From NCBI GenBank assembly GCA_029876055.1, contig CM056876.1, positions 1,178,001-1,242,000 on the forward strand: 64,000 bases of DNA, read 5' to 3'. The position numbers and the translations under genes are program-made. Under the pieces are notes generated by a model. That model saw nothing but the letters and a program-made list of their open reading frames with translations. It was not told the DNA's origin and searched no databases. Shown in pieces: positions 45,613 through 60,721 of the stretch (the stretch's first letter is position 1; the number at the start of each line of letters is the position of its first letter). Origin of the DNA: Madurella fahalii. Taxonomy: Eukaryota > Ascomycota > Sordariomycetes > Sordariales.

Positions 45613-47080
45613 TGGATGACGGCAGATGAGAAGAGTGTCCCGGGAGAGTACTTTATGTATGGTAAGATGATAATGTATACAGGAAATATCTTTTCCAACA
45701 CAGTACCTGAGTTGATGAACCCTATGATGTTGCCGAGCATATGCTAGCTCTTCCTATGCAAATAAGGAGTCATTGTTCGTACATACAAAGTCTAGCGAGG
45801 CCATTAAGGCAATATCAGTGAGAATGAATCCACCGTTGTGCCAACAGATGGCCTTTTTGCACAGTTGAATTACCTTTACCTTGCTCAATTATTCCTGAAT
45901 GTCGACGGCGCTCACCTCAAATCAAACCAAACACATCCCGTTGCGGACTTGCAAGAGCAATGTCCTTTCTCGTGTACTCGAGGATGAAGGTGTCTGTATT
46001 TTGCCGACGCCCTGCGGATTGTTAATTGCTCCTCGCAACTTTCCGAGACTCCTCGATGGCTCTGATGTCCGAGTGCTAAGCGGAAAACCATGACAGGCAG
46101 TCTTGTCGGGCCGGCTCGAGAACGGTGTCCACGAATTCAGATATGAAGGTGGCCCTGGGTATCGTCTTACGGCTGCGATGTAGAGCCACACTGGAAACTG
46201 GTGTTGCAGTCACGTCTTCGGCACTAGTTGTCGCGGTGAGCTCCAGACCCGGACAATCTTCGGGCCTCTATAAGACCTGCAATCCGAGCATCTCGGCCGC
46301 CTCGCGCCATTCACCCAGGCCTAGCGTGCTCCGTAGGGCACCCGGCTCCTTCTTGGCGGCTTAACGGACTGAGAAATAGGCGCTCGTACACCTAGACGCT
46401 AGTGAAATTCCCCGCTCCAAGCTGGCTCATGCGCGCGCAGTGGTGGTAATTGGAATGATACCTACTACTAGTAGTTGTATGGGAAGAGCCGTCAGGAAAC
46501 TTCAAGGGTTCACGTATCTACGTTAGCTTCCCGGTCCGCCACATGATCGGATTTGCAGTGACCAACGCCAGATGGAGTAGACAGAGTAAAGGGCTGCTTT
46601 GCATAATAGGCAGAGCCATGGATAACACACCCACTGTTATGGGTTACCGATGGTTCACATATTCGGTTGTGCAACGCGTGTCTGTCTTGAGTGTTTCCGT
46701 AATCTTCCCCCATGTTAGGAGGGCCATTTCCATCAGTCATGGTCCTCGGAATGGCGCAGGCGTTTGCATCATGAACCAGATAATTGAGGACTGCCCTCCA
46801 ACCTATCAGCGGCTGTATTAGCTTCCACGTAAGTCTAATTAGATTATGGAACGCGGGAAGGACGTGGCCCATCGTGCATGGACCGAATGGATGGAGATGG
46901 AGAGAACGCCTGTCACTTAGCTTAGTTTGCTATCGCATGGTCTCTTTGAAGCAGGATTCATGTTTGGGAATGGGAAGCCCTATACCCTCTAAACACAAGG
47001 TCAAAACGGCAATAATTGTATGCCAGCAACAATCTAGCTGAGTTATGTGCCATCGCTCCGCGATCCGTGGCCATCCCAAT
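45613..47080. other. Spacer between convergent genes
   Basis: This is the 3' flank of the PTH11-like gene and of the sugar porter. Short frames on both strands show no family resemblance. Confidence 0.4.
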
Positions 47081-49450
<2,370 letters not shown>

Positions 49451-49868
49451 GGCTGCAGATTTGGCCGGTTCGATTGATACGCTGGTACACACCTCTCGAC
49501 GAGACAATCGGAGAGAAAGGCGAAAAATTCGCCGTCGACGAGGATTGCGGTCGGGATAGGAAAAGAGGACAGGAGACGGAGCAAGTGCGCGAAGGATGGA
49601 TCATATGGGGTAGACACCACACTAAGAAGCCTACTCCAAACCAGAATTGGGGATTCACCGAGGGTTTGGCCTATTGGCGGGTTCCGTCTAAGAGAACCAG
49701 GCCGGAAGAATCGGTCGCCGTCGGGATGCTGCAGGTTAATATGGATAAATACGTCAGCGCGGGTTGCATTTCTCCCCGCAGCGTGTCGGCCACGCTGCGC
49801 CCGGGGACTGGGGATAGGGTCACGGTACTAGGCCGACAGGGAGGCGAATGGTCGGTGTGCTAGTAACC
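49451..49868. other. Promoter side of the sugar porter
   Basis: A short region upstream of the porter start. A 129-codon plus-strand frame (49474-49863) lacks recognisable content and is regarded as chance. Confidence 0.35.
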
Positions 49869-50486
49869 TTACAAGGGTGACGAGCGGGGTGTTCCTTGGC
49901 GGCCCTCGCGATGATTGGGCGAGACCGAGACAGCAGAGTGCGGGTAAGAGGCAAATATTGTTCCATCTGTTGTAGTAGTACCTCTTTGGAGAAGGGTAGA
50001 AAGTGGGCGGGACAGGGCCAAGGCACCAAACCCAAGACTGGATCTCTTCAGCCGCCCGGCATCAAATAAACTCGGAACCATAAATGGGTTGCGCCTCAGA
50101 CGAGCCGCACTTTCGGGTGCTGAGCATCTCTCTAAGCTTCTGGCTCGGGACTCGTCCTGGACATGATATGACTGTTCATTGGGACCCTTATTCTTTCCAC
50201 GGGTCCTTCGGTGTTGTTGAACCACCTCAGGACTAAGTAGTCTTTGGATCTTCTTCGTACCACCAAATCGGTGCCCACCAGAGGGCTTGCCCGATATTCC
50301 GAGATGTGAAAAACCGGAATAATTTGTCGCCAATGCCGCCGAGAGTTTCCTGTCGGGATTGATGTCCGGGATGGGGGTCTTCACGGGGCATTCGTGGCCC
50401 CCGACACAGATGAACAGGCCAGACGAGTCAGAAGAAACCACCGAGATACTGGAAACAGACCTAGATTGCTGAACAATTTCTGACAT
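49869..50486 (-). CDS. Doubtful hypothetical protein
   Basis: An open frame of 205 codons starts MSEIVQQSRSVSSISVVSS and is rich in Ser, Arg and Pro, with a single Cys pair. There is no signal peptide, TM segment or domain that I recognise. A 104-codon minus-strand frame immediately upstream (50832-50518) could be an earlier exon, but no convincing donor/acceptor pair joins them. It may well be a chance frame; it is listed only because it is the longest family-free frame in this spacer. Confidence 0.25.
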   Translation of the reverse strand: MSEIVQQSRSVSSISVVSSDSSGLFICVGGHECPVKTPIPDINPDRKLSAALATNYSGFSHLGISGKPSGGHRFGGTKKIQRLLSPEVVQQHRRTRGKNKGPNEQSYHVQDESRARSLERCSAPESAARLRRNPFMVPSLFDAGRLKRSSLGFGALALSRPLSTLLQRGTTTTDGTIFASYPHSAVSVSPNHREGRQGTPRSSPL

Positions 50487-51646
50487 GCGGCCCTTGACTT
50501 GACCAGTCTACGCGGGATTAGGTAGGTGCATATCGATGCTCAAAGGGGGGAGAACTGTCCTCGATTCCGGTCTGTTTAGTGTGTCTTTGGATACGAGATA
50601 AAAAGGGACCACAGCTTAAGAGACGCCTAAGGCTAGGTCGGAACAAGATATCAAGATGGTCTAAGAGGGCTTCCAGAGACCGGCCGGATATTGGCGTCCC
50701 GTCCTTTTCTGGATTTGAGATCCTAGATATGGTGACGAGCTTCAAGTTGTCACGACAGAAGGTCAAATGCTCTCTTTTACATCGGTAACTGGACGATTTT
50801 GTGCTGAAAACGAATGAAACTACTCCTCCCATCGTTGATGGTATTTTAAGTGAGCAGGTACTGGCGTGCCAATTGGAAACCTGAACTTCCCACCACAGAC
50901 ACTTGGCGATGCGCCTTAATAAGGCACCTAGCTACCTTAAGCCGCACTGGAATTGAGGGTATCAGCAATACGAAAAGTGAGCGAAGCGGAAAGCTCCAAG
51001 CGGTTTGAGCACAAATGTGATGATATCCGTAGCACTTCTTTCTAATGGTATAAATCGCGTACACAAGACTAGGATGCAGATCCCGGGAGGAGATGAGGCA
51101 TCAGGGCTGAAAGGTGCAGTCACTAGTATTGAAGCAGAGTGTCCTAAAATGATTCTCTATTGTTTTAGGCGGCGACTGTGAGAAAGAAAGACAAATTTGG
51201 ACCTTTGATATCTGAGACTAGCAGAGACAGGTGTAGAGAACCATAATTTAGTTCTTTCAAAGTCTACTGTCTCATTCTCAGACCGTATCAGCAATAACAT
51301 ATGAAAAGATTCAATACTGTACTACCTAATCCGCCTACCGCCCACGATTTTCCTTCGACATCTGATAGAGTGTTGAACTCACACAGCTAACGGGCGGAAT
51401 AGAAAAGATTTTCCGCAGAAGAGACTGTACGAGTAAGAAAATGACGTCCTGTGAGGATGCGAAATAAACTGTAATGACAGTCGTCCATCAGTCGACTTTC
51501 GCGCTTACCACTGCAATCCACCCATCTCCGAATCCGCATACGCAGCCCGCATCTCGCGACCTAATCGGCGTTCACTCCACAGGGCGAAGATTGCCAATTC
51601 CTCAGAGGAGTGCTCGATGTCGTTGTTCCAGTTTGAAAGAGCGCCC
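50487..51646. other. Intergenic spacer
   Basis: No gene is supported. AT content rises between about 51120 and 51470. Confidence 0.35.
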
Positions 51647-52249
51647 TCAGGGGCACGGAATTTGGCGCTGGATGGTATAGGTTGCGGATTGCACCTGAAA
51701 AAACCCCGGATTGGGGGAATTGACCGGACTGAGAGAACCACGGACGACAGCGCTAAGTCTAACGTTGCGTGGGCTCGGCACGTCGACCTCGATGCCGAGG
51801 CCGTCGTTCTCAATGTACGATTCGCCATCAGCAAACTCGGCACCCTGGAAATCACGAGGGGGGTTATTCCCGAGCGCCTCGCCCACGGAGATGGTATAGC
51901 TGTTCTGGAGTCTGGCCGAAACACTTGTCGGGAACCGGGCAAATCCGCCGTATCTTGGGACGAAGCTCATGACGGTGCAACCGGTAGGGAACGACATATC
52001 GAGCTGGATGGTGCAGGTCAAGGGGTTTCTGGGATTGGGGCCAACAGAAGCATTGAAATTGAAGAGGGAGATCGCAATGTTCTGACCCAGGTTGCCAATG
52101 ATGAATTGGAAAGTGCCGGGACCGCAGCCGGAACCGCTCGTAGTGACGCCGGTAATTCTGGCCTGGCTGGCTTGCCGGACATCGTGATGGATGAGGGAGC
52201 AGTTGGCCAGCGCGAGCGCCAGGGATATGAAGATGGCAATAAGCTTCAT
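51647..52249 (-). CDS. DUF4360 family secreted protein
   Basis: A single exon encodes 200 residues. Residues 1-17 are a signal peptide (MKLIAIFISLALALANC). The mature part matches the DUF4360 pattern: an early GSGCGPGTFQF, the central NPRNPLTCTIQLDMSFPTGCTV, an FVPRYGGFA strand, and the closing GFFQVQSATYTIQRQIPC. Four or more conserved cysteines suggest two disulfides. The function of the family is unknown; members are secreted by many ascomycetes. The full family length is present and the frame is unbroken. Confidence 0.88.
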   Translation of the reverse strand: MKLIAIFISLALALANCSLIHHDVRQASQARITGVTTSGSGCGPGTFQFIIGNLGQNIAISLFNFNASVGPNPRNPLTCTIQLDMSFPTGCTVMSFVPRYGGFARFPTSVSARLQNSYTISVGEALGNNPPRDFQGAEFADGESYIENDGLGIEVDVPSPRNVRLSAVVRGSLSPVNSPNPGFFQVQSATYTIQRQIPCP

Positions 52250-54523
52250 TGTTGATCCAATTGAAGGTTCTCCTGGGGAAGCTATATGGAATTGGAACTC
52301 GTTTTGAATGCAAGTACGGCAGGAACTCGGTGAACCGGTGATGGCAGAGAAAGGAAGTGCGTAGGATTAGAGGATTAGGGGGGATTATAAATACTTTTGG
52401 GAATCAGGCATGTTGGGTCCGAGAAGGCTAAGACCGTGGCGCTAGGCGGTGTGTTCTCTTTGACATTGCTATGTAGCTATACTTGAATCAAGGCATCCAG
52501 TTTGCCCATGGAAGGCCCAAGGCGACAAGTCCGTGCTTCCTGATCCAACCCGCCTGGAAGGAGATACATTGCATTGTTCTAGATCGATGTATTACCATCC
52601 CACCGGGGCCGGGGTTGCACTGCTCACGTCCTCATGGCACATAGGTGCCACACGGCATGATATTAGCTGTCACAACTGGGACATCAGCAACCCGGAGTAA
52701 TCTAAGCCTAGGCGACTTGAAACACAGCTCACCGACCTTTCCAAGAAGTCCATCGAGGACTTGCATATCATGGGAATGCCAAGATGGGGCTGATACTCCG
52801 ATGGGCCCTTGCCACATGGTCCGCGGGTTCAGCTCCGTTGGTAGCCAATTGTCGTGCTGTATGGCTTAGAATTCCGCACCCTTTTGACTCGTCGAAAGCG
52901 CTTGGTGTGCAAACTCTTTAAGATGTCACCCTTGATATGGACCCTTAGTGGAACACATCTTCCTCTCCCTATGTACTTCAGGACTCCCGCTAATGCCCAG
53001 CCCAAGCCGTTCGGACCCCCCGAAGCCATTATTCATCACTCTCTCCCTATCAGGCATGTGCCTTTGGTACCTAGTAGGCAGCATGGTGTAACATGTGTAA
53101 AAACTGTGGAGACTACCCATCCAGAGCCAACCATTATCATCAGCCAACCGATTATTCAGGGATTTTCCTGTCGCAATCTTAACGGTGCAATTAAGGTAGA
53201 GGTTATATTGGTTCAAGTCGGTGTACTTTTAGCGGCCGGCCTATAGCTCATGGACTGGACAGCGGGGAAATCCCGCTCAAGACACACAATTGCACATCAC
53301 ATCAATGACGGGTTACACAACGCACAATCCGCCGACCTGTAGCAACCTTTAGCTAATAAATTCATAAAGAAGTAAATTAATAGTTCTATCCGTACTTTCG
53401 CCTATCAGATTTCTATAGCCGGCAGGACCGCGTTCCTTATCCCTCCTAGGTATTTATACTATCGAAGGATATTCTCAAGGGAAGGAGATTTTACTCAGCC
53501 GTTTATAGTTATCAGCAATAGTTCTTCAGAAAATAATACTTCATAATGTAAGTTTAACTGTCTGGTAACTGTCTGTATCGGAAATATGACCAAGATACCT
53601 AGTAGGAGAGGGGGGGGATCTGTCATCACCGAGACCTTATAACGCAGCGCTGCTAATTCCGAAATGCTGGTGACATCATGACGCTAAGCCAGGCATTACT
53701 ATGACCTACCAAGGCCATTATGATGTCTAGCTGGGCGTCATCATGTTGCCAGTGTAGATGCTATTGCTAGCGTTGGCGATACAGTCGGGCATGGCAACAT
53801 CGTGACTAAGACGCCCCTTACCCCAGTTAGGTGAATACAGTATTTCGAGCATGGAATCAAGTTATTTGTCAGTTCTATCCTACAGTATGCAGAGAGATCT
53901 TTGTAATACTCGTACACTATATCTAGATAACTAGTAGCGCAGTATATATTTGACAAGGGTATGTGTAGCAAAATAGTAATGAATACAGAGAGGGGGAGTT
54001 TCTTCCAATGCGGTGTCCTACGTTTAAAATAAGTATACTATATCGTTTTGCGAAAAAAAAAAGATAGGATGGAACTGATAGGGGAGAGCGTATAAGAAAA
54101 CGAAGTGCTGGCAACCTCACATCGAGACTCAATACAAAGAGCTCAATTCAACATGATGACCCAGTATTCTCTGTCCTTACTGTAAAGTTGATGACTGCCG
54201 CAAGCAGAACCATCCAAACGAGGAGTTATACGTTCCTCTTAATTGTTTCCCATAAACCTGAGCTCAGGTATCATTAGTTGTCATCATTGAGCCTCGATAT
54301 CTGGCATTTCACCTATACCAATATAAATACGCTGGAGGCGCTCAAGCCTGTCATTAACTAGCATGGCTACTGTCAATAAGATACTTCAACGCTTTCACAA
54401 GAAAAGCTTACACAAACAAGAAGCGCTAATACAAACCACTTCCTACGAGATCTACACAACCTCACGTTAGACATCCCCTGCCAGTGGAATCAACCGAGCC
54501 TAGCAGAAACCAAGCCCGCCACA
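52250..54523. other. AT-rich spacer, 2.3 kb
   Basis: Next to 52249 lies the DUF4360 promoter. From about 53330 to 54480 the DNA becomes strongly AT-rich with TA-dense stretches and no open frames of note, which fits RIP-mutated repeat remnants. I could not identify an element type. Confidence 0.45.
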
Positions 54524-55402
54524 ATGCGCACGTACCCAACCCCTCACCGGGTCTGCGAGCTCTGCATGGACCCGCTGGGGCGCGACCAAACGATGGACAC
54601 GGCAGGGTACTACCCGGAGGACCCGGAGTTCGAGACGATCAACGCGGCCAGCGGCAACGCGCGCGTGGCGCGCTGCGGGTCCTGCCGCATGCTGACCACG
54701 CGCATCCACGGCTTCCGGCACGCCTCGGACCCGCACGCCGCCCGCGACGCCCTCGCCAACCACATCCCGCGCGAGATCGCCGCCGTCGAGCGCAAGTTTG
54801 CCCACGCGCGGCGCTGGAACCCCGACTTCCACGCCGTGCCGTCCCACATCCACACGGCGGCCCTGGAGCGGATGCGCGTCAACGTGCTGCGCGAGGTGGA
54901 GGGCCGGCTGAGGGAGAGCAGGGAGCTGCTCGGGGAGAGTGCGGCGGCAAGCGGGCAGGCGGGCGCGGGTGCTGCGCGGACTCCTGACTCGGATGCGGAG
55001 ACGTTGTTGTTGGGGGAGCGGGCGTGGATGGGCAGTAATGGGACTAGTGCTAGTGCGAGTACTACCGATACTTCCGTGAGTGGGGGGTACGTCGGGCCGC
55101 GAGCGAGACTGCGGTGGTTGCTGGGGCAGGATGCGGAGTCGGAGTCTGGGGAGGGATCGTCCTCCGGGCAAAGGAGTGTGGCGCGCATGCAGATGGACGA
55201 ACGGTTTACGGATGTGAGGCAGATTCAGTTTGGGGATATGCCGATTGGTGGGATAGCGAGGGCGCGAGATGCGGGCGACGACGATCTGTTGGATCAGTTG
55301 AACTCACCGGATCGGCGGCTTAATACTACGCCTGTAGAGCCAAGCGACAATGATGCAGATAACATAGGCTTTGTAGGACATTATCCTTTACAGAGGCCGT
55401 AG
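54524..55402 (+). CDS. Hypothetical protein with two CxxC pairs
   Basis: A single exon encodes 292 residues. Residues 8-55 contain CELC and CGSC pairs about 36 residues apart, which could form one zinc ribbon. A conserved-looking helical region follows (DPHAARDALANHIPREIAAVERKFAHARRWN, then ALERMRVNVLREVEGRLRES). The last 140 residues are Ser/Gly/Asp-rich and probably disordered. There is no signal peptide, so it is likely intracellular. It is much more GC-rich than the AT-rich spacers on both sides. No known family is recognised; a nucleic-acid or protein-binding ribbon is a guess only. Confidence 0.65.
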   Translation: MRTYPTPHRVCELCMDPLGRDQTMDTAGYYPEDPEFETINAASGNARVARCGSCRMLTTRIHGFRHASDPHAARDALANHIPREIAAVERKFAHARRWNPDFHAVPSHIHTAALERMRVNVLREVEGRLRESRELLGESAAASGQAGAGAARTPDSDAETLLLGERAWMGSNGTSASASTTDTSVSGGYVGPRARLRWLLGQDAESESGEGSSSGQRSVARMQMDERFTDVRQIQFGDMPIGGIARARDAGDDDLLDQLNSPDRRLNTTPVEPSDNDADNIGFVGHYPLQRP

Positions 55403-56651
55403 TCGGTGGAGGGATCCGGAGAACTTTATGATAGTCGGTTCCGGTTCCCGTAAACTCGCTTTGAATACTTACCTATTGGGTTACGCTGCCGGTGTGCTCG
55501 ATAGGAGGGACTGGGGCATTAGCTAATTAGCTAGATAGTATTGATTTTCATTGCATTCGTTAGGACTTACTATATATCACTTCCGACTAGGTGGCTCGCA
55601 CCTCAGAGTTCCAGGCTATTTGCAATACACAAGGAGAAGCTTATCACTTCGTTCAAGCGGAATGTATGGGAAGAGGTAATATGGCGTCTACAGAGCTGGC
55701 CAGTGATGCGCCTGGGGTCGTATTGGCCGGTTAGGTCAAGTAATCCACGACGAATAGTTGCGGGAAAGGCGCGAAGGGTATTAACGGGATTATCGTCGGC
55801 TCGTCTTAAAGCGACGCAGAGCCGGTGTCAGAGTGTCGACTTAAAGGATGGTCGAGCAAACAGAAGCCACATGTGACAGCAGCATTTGACCTATGGGCAC
55901 TTAAATTTGCCAGCGCCTTAGCATCGTAGCGTATAGCTTACGAACTATAGATAGCATAAGATAGGCCATATTTTCTTAGGTCTATTTTATTTCTTAACCT
56001 ATCCGCTCATCCTACTCTCTAGAGCTCGATTTAATTTAGACTGACTGCCTTACAGAGGTCTCATTGCTGACTCAACCTTCCCTGTTCACTATAAGCAAAA
56101 GTTAGAGAGGCGTTGTGGAAGGAAAAAGAAAGGCAATAAAGGAAATGAAAAGAAAAAAAAAGAAGAAGAAAAAAGAGGGCGTAAGCGTAGCGAAGTGATA
56201 TCCAGTTCGATAAGACTAAAAGAGGAGGGAATGAAGGAACGGCCGCATATAATTAGCTTAGCAGATTGAGCATCAGAGTAGCACAGGCGAGATCCTTAGC
56301 GGAATTAAAGAAGGAACAAGCGCGAATAATGAAAGGAGGGAGAAGTTAATAGTACAAGGAAGAGTTGTTGGGAAGTGGGGGGTAATCTCCTAGCCATGTG
56401 CATGTCGGTGATAGCGTCCAAAGTCCTGGAGATGTTAGGGAGTCATTGGAAGATCTGGATCGAAAGCGATTGCGTTCTGATTGTCTTTAATTATGCGACA
56501 CCGGCAAGGGCTCCGGTAGTCCCTGATGCGGTCTTGGTTGACCATATAGCGCGCCACAGCCAAGACCATAAGAGGTCGAGACAATCGAATCCAGCCTTAT
56601 ATAACTGTTGATACAATACTGCCACCGCCGCCAAGTATTGGATACGATAAA
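55403..56651. other. AT- and purine-rich spacer
   Basis: No convincing gene. A purine-rich tract (about 56105-56180) and AT-rich DNA suggest a worn repeat. A 78-codon frame at 56375-56611 has no recognisable motif. Confidence 0.4.
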
Positions 56652-57278
56652 CTATAATCTCCTCTGACCCTTGCCCTTGCCTTCAGTCGCAGGGGCCTCC
56701 ATCTGCCATAGATCGATGATTACATACGCTGCATCAGGTCCCCGCGAGACAATTCCAACGGATACCACGCTGTTGAGCCACGAGTATGCCGGATGGCCCG
56801 TTTCGAACCTGACGCGTATGTTCACGACCCCTTCGGGCTGCTGCGGGCCGTTGGCCTCGACCAGGATATCGGCCCCGTCAGCCGTGTGCATCTGATACCG
56901 CACATCCGCGTAAAAGTTACCGGCGGTGGGATCGCCAAGGCTCCAGTCGCCGCCGACGGCAGGAACAGTTGCTGGTTGAGGTTCGGATCAGCAAATGAGA
57001 GCTACAATGAAAGGAGACCCCGGCAAAAGAGTGGTAACTAATATTCAAACTTGCGTACCAGTGATTCTCGGACCGTCAAACCGCCCACCTGTGACAGCGA
57101 AGATATTACGATTCCCAAATGGTCCGGGACCGACGGGAATAGGAGGGGCGATGGTGATGTTGGCCGTGCCCAGGTAGCTGAGTCTCGGTGTCGTTGGCGT
57201 GCCAGTGACTTGGCTGGCCTGTAGAAGAGCACCGCCGAGCAGGGTGTACACCGCCGTGATCGGTAGAGACAGCTTCAT
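56652..57278 (-). CDS. DUF3237 family protein with signal peptide
   Basis: Two exons (57278-57059 and 56971-56652) encode 179 residues; the 87-nt intron has donor GTACGC, branch GCTGATC and acceptor CCAG. Residues 1-26 form a signal peptide (MKLSLPITAVYTLLGGALLQASQ). The DUF3237 beta-barrel hallmarks follow: FAVTGGRFDGPRITA, AVGGDWSLGDPTAG, RYQMHTADGADILVEANGPQ, RFETGHPAYSWLNSVVSVGIVSR and the closing YVIIDLWQM. Splicing is needed to restore VGGDW, which confirms the intron. The family has no firmly known reaction. The lysine/arginine tail (EGKGKGQRRL) is unusual. Export is predicted, while many family members are cytosolic. Confidence 0.82.
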
Positions 57279-60200
57279 CTTTGCTGTATGACGCTTCCGT
57301 CGAAAGAACCTGTTCTCTGCTGGCTAGGATGCATGCGGTTGACTATCGGAAGAGCTTCAGCAACGCTCAGGGACAAGTGTGTTCTTATCCTCAACGTCTG
57401 CTACGGATCCAGTTCGTTTGCGGTTACGGACCTGCGGCTGCAGTCGATGCGGCTGGGAGTCCTTCCGAGCCGGGTTTCCCGGGGTTTACCTTTTCTGAAA
57501 GTGGCTAAAATTGCATATATTCGCCTGAATAAGCACCTTGTTGATACTGCGTGAGCTGCCCCCATACAGGGGATTTCGAGGGATTCTGGAGTATGTAATT
57601 ATCATTCCAGTAACAGCTGACATAGTGCCTGCTGGCGCCGTTCTCATTGCCCAAGCATCGCTACGCCATTTCGGCATCACCTGCATCGCGTCGCCGGTAC
57701 TGTTAGATGCCTAGGCGGCCTAAAAAAAAACCTTTTGAAAATACAGCTATTCGTAACCATAGCCGGGACGATAGCAATAAAGCGGCCCGATTGAACCGCC
57801 ACATTTCAAGCGTTGGATGTTAGCTAATCATTAGTACACCAGCTGACTAGTGATTATATAACGGGGCGTCAAACCCCTGGTAATGACGCTCTGGATTACC
57901 CAAGGGCTACGAGCAATAACTAATCATCCCGCCGTATCCGAAGTACTCATCATCCCATCAAACGCAAACAACTGAACCATCGTGACAAATTTGATTTCTA
58001 TTAGACTACACTCGGAACATCCGGTCTTGGATAGCATCACGGTTTCCTCGTTCGGATGTGATGTAAGGCGCAGTCAGACTTACCAGACTCCCAAAGAACC
58101 ACGTCAGCCGTCCAGGTGGCATCTTTTTTCCCACTCTGACAAATGCGACGTTACACGGCCGGGTGTCACGGACAGCGCAGCTCAGGCCGAGTTTGATATC
58201 TCTTGGGCGCCGGCTCAGGTTCAGGCTGACCTTGGCCACATTTTTAAACTCGGCTTTACCTCCCTATCATTTATAAGAGAAGCTTTACTTGAAGCTAGAG
58301 AAATTGTATTTGTTAGAAAGGAGTTTCCCGGCCGAGTACTTGAATCTTCCGAGAGACTACGTCTATCTTTGTGCTGGCTTGTCTGTCTGGTCAAACAACT
58401 CACCATACATAATATCAGGTACATAGGTGTCGCAAGAGAGAGCAAGTGTGTCCCCTTATGCTGATCGAGCAACATAGGAGTTGGTGACCCTCTAAAGGGA
58501 TGACTGATGTAGTTACAACTTCGCTGTCGCTAGGAAGACATGCTAGCGCGGTTTTATAGGTAGCTGCGTAGGAACGTGCGGGCTGCAATAACAGCATGCA
58601 CTAAACCCGCTATAGTACCTACACCTACTTCAACAATAGCGCCGCTCGACAAACTCAAAGCAGGGGACGAGAACGACACCTTACCAGGAGATCAACCCGC
58701 TTCAACCAAGAGTCCAGAACAAGGATGACGGTATATTTTTCTCGTCTTAGAAGCGAGGAGGTCTAGTCGGACTGCTCCGAACTGATCTTGAAGACGGGTG
58801 CTTGCGATGAGCCATTACTAATAATAATATGATTAACACGCTTGTCGACCGAAGTGGTAACCGAAACTGAGACACCTGCCTACATGGTTCCAGTCGATAC
58901 ATGCACAGGCCCGCATGTAAAAGGCCAGCACGTGTAAGAGCAATCCCAGTTGTCCGGTAAGCGACGCCGAGAATAGATCAGACACGGGTAGGGTGAGTAG
59001 TACGCCAGGGGACACAGATAGCCGTCCGTCCGTCCCGGTTCTCTCTGCCCGGGTTTCGTCATAGTTGTAGTTGAGATTAGTATGGCCATCAAAACAGACA
59101 CAGCCAACAATGTAGCCGCTCATACACACGCCCGGCCAGTAGTAGCCCTTTGCTCAAGCGTTTTCATAGTATGGACGCAGTGCTGGTCAATGCTGGCCTG
59201 AGACCGGAGGACTGAGGGCAGTCAACCGGCGGGGTCCATACTGTCGTTAGCGGGATAACAAGCGATAGAACGGCGTCCGGCCGCGTAAAGGCTTTGATCG
59301 ACACTCATCTTGGGACGCTGCTTGACTGGCTCATATCGTCAGAGAGGAGGAAACAGGGCGACAAGAATAGACAGCGAAAAGAGAGACGGAAATTTGCAAC
59401 TAAGGGTTATTCGACCTAGTTAGTGGTCGGACCGATGCTAAGTAATTAAATAGTGTAAAAGTTACTGTTAAATCTGTGTACCTACCACCCAATCAGACCA
59501 CGGACTGTGTCATGTGGCGGTCAGCCAGAGGATATGACGGTTGATAGGTTTAGCCCTCTGCCGAATCATGACCGGGAAGGCCGAGAGCTGGAGCGTGCTG
59601 TGATACTAACAGCCTGGTTAGAGGAGATGAATCTGGGCATAGATAAATTGCCATTGTTGTTAGTGGTCCTGAGCTCTCCCTGATTTCCTGAGCTTGGGTG
59701 ATCCCAACACGCGGCCACCGCAGAGCCCCAGAGGCTCGTGTTCCATCCGCTCGGCTGAAATTGCTTCTGAGACACGCCGAGGCCGCCAACGTTTAATTAA
59801 TCTGCAGGGATCACCTCAGGTCGCGCACAACTACGATCCTAATGCGTATGCCTTAATATACACAAGCACATTAGATCTTGAAGCCTCTATCCCACAACGG
59901 CAGTGAACGTTCACGAGGTAATGAAAACATATCGTAATTATTTGCGAAAATGCTTTCTCCAGAGATGATGGATGGAGGGGCACACTACGAAACTTGTGAA
60001 ATGTGTAAGCCGCTATGTCCTGAGTGGGCTGTTTCCGCTGGATATAGGAACAAATTAGATGTAATTAAGTCACTTGATTATCTACTCTACTAAATAGTCT
60101 ATTTTTCTGTGACTTGAGGCCCAATTTTTTTTCGCAACTACCTCTATCGTGAGTTTTGCCTACCTTAAGGTGCAGTAACTTAGGTACCTAAGGTACCTTA

Positions 60201-60721
60201 GGTACCTTAGTGATGCGATTTGATCGACATCTTGAAATGAGATTGAAATGGGCTGAAATAAAAGTGGGTCGACAGGTGCAAGCGGGACCTCCGGTCCAGT
60301 AGGTTTGAGCACCTGAGGCTCACCGAAACTACTATAATGACCCCCCGGCGTCTTCCATTCAATTGCTCTACGAACTTGTAGTAGTTTGGCATCGTTATCA
60401 ACGGCGACGGCAGCCCTAATTAGAATCAGGTGTAATGAGGATAACAGTCGTAAGCCCTGGCCTTGAGCTAGGCGGTCAATGACAGAGGAATGAAGCCACC
60501 GTAATGCGGCTGAACCCCTAGCCGATTGCAGGGCTTGGGATGGGTTGACGCGGACGCGAGAACCGCGACCCCCCGGCGCCTGGCGCGTCAAGGGGCTCTG
60601 TTGCCTGAAAATCTCCGTGGAAACGCTGCGGGGCAGCGACAGCCCGGTTCTGCTTTAATATTCTTTGAGTCAATGACCGAGAAACCTGTGCTGGTCTCTG
60701 GATACCGTTGCAAAAATAAAG
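57279..60721. other. Intergenic spacer, 3.4 kb
   Basis: No gene is supported on either strand; frames of up to 160 codons are family-free. AGGTACC palindromes occur at 60180-60210. The last 100 bp are the MSH6 promoter. Confidence 0.4.
60180..60210. repeat. Tandem TAGGTACC/AGGTACCT palindromes
   Basis: Three overlapping copies of the self-complementary word GGTACC alternate with TTAG/TAAG, so the whole stretch can fold on itself. Related words occur singly near 4090 and 36212. Confidence 0.8.

Noticed and set aside
49474..49863. 129-codon plus-strand frame overlapping the sugar-porter promoter.
   Set aside because: It lacks any family resemblance and sits on the leader of the porter gene.
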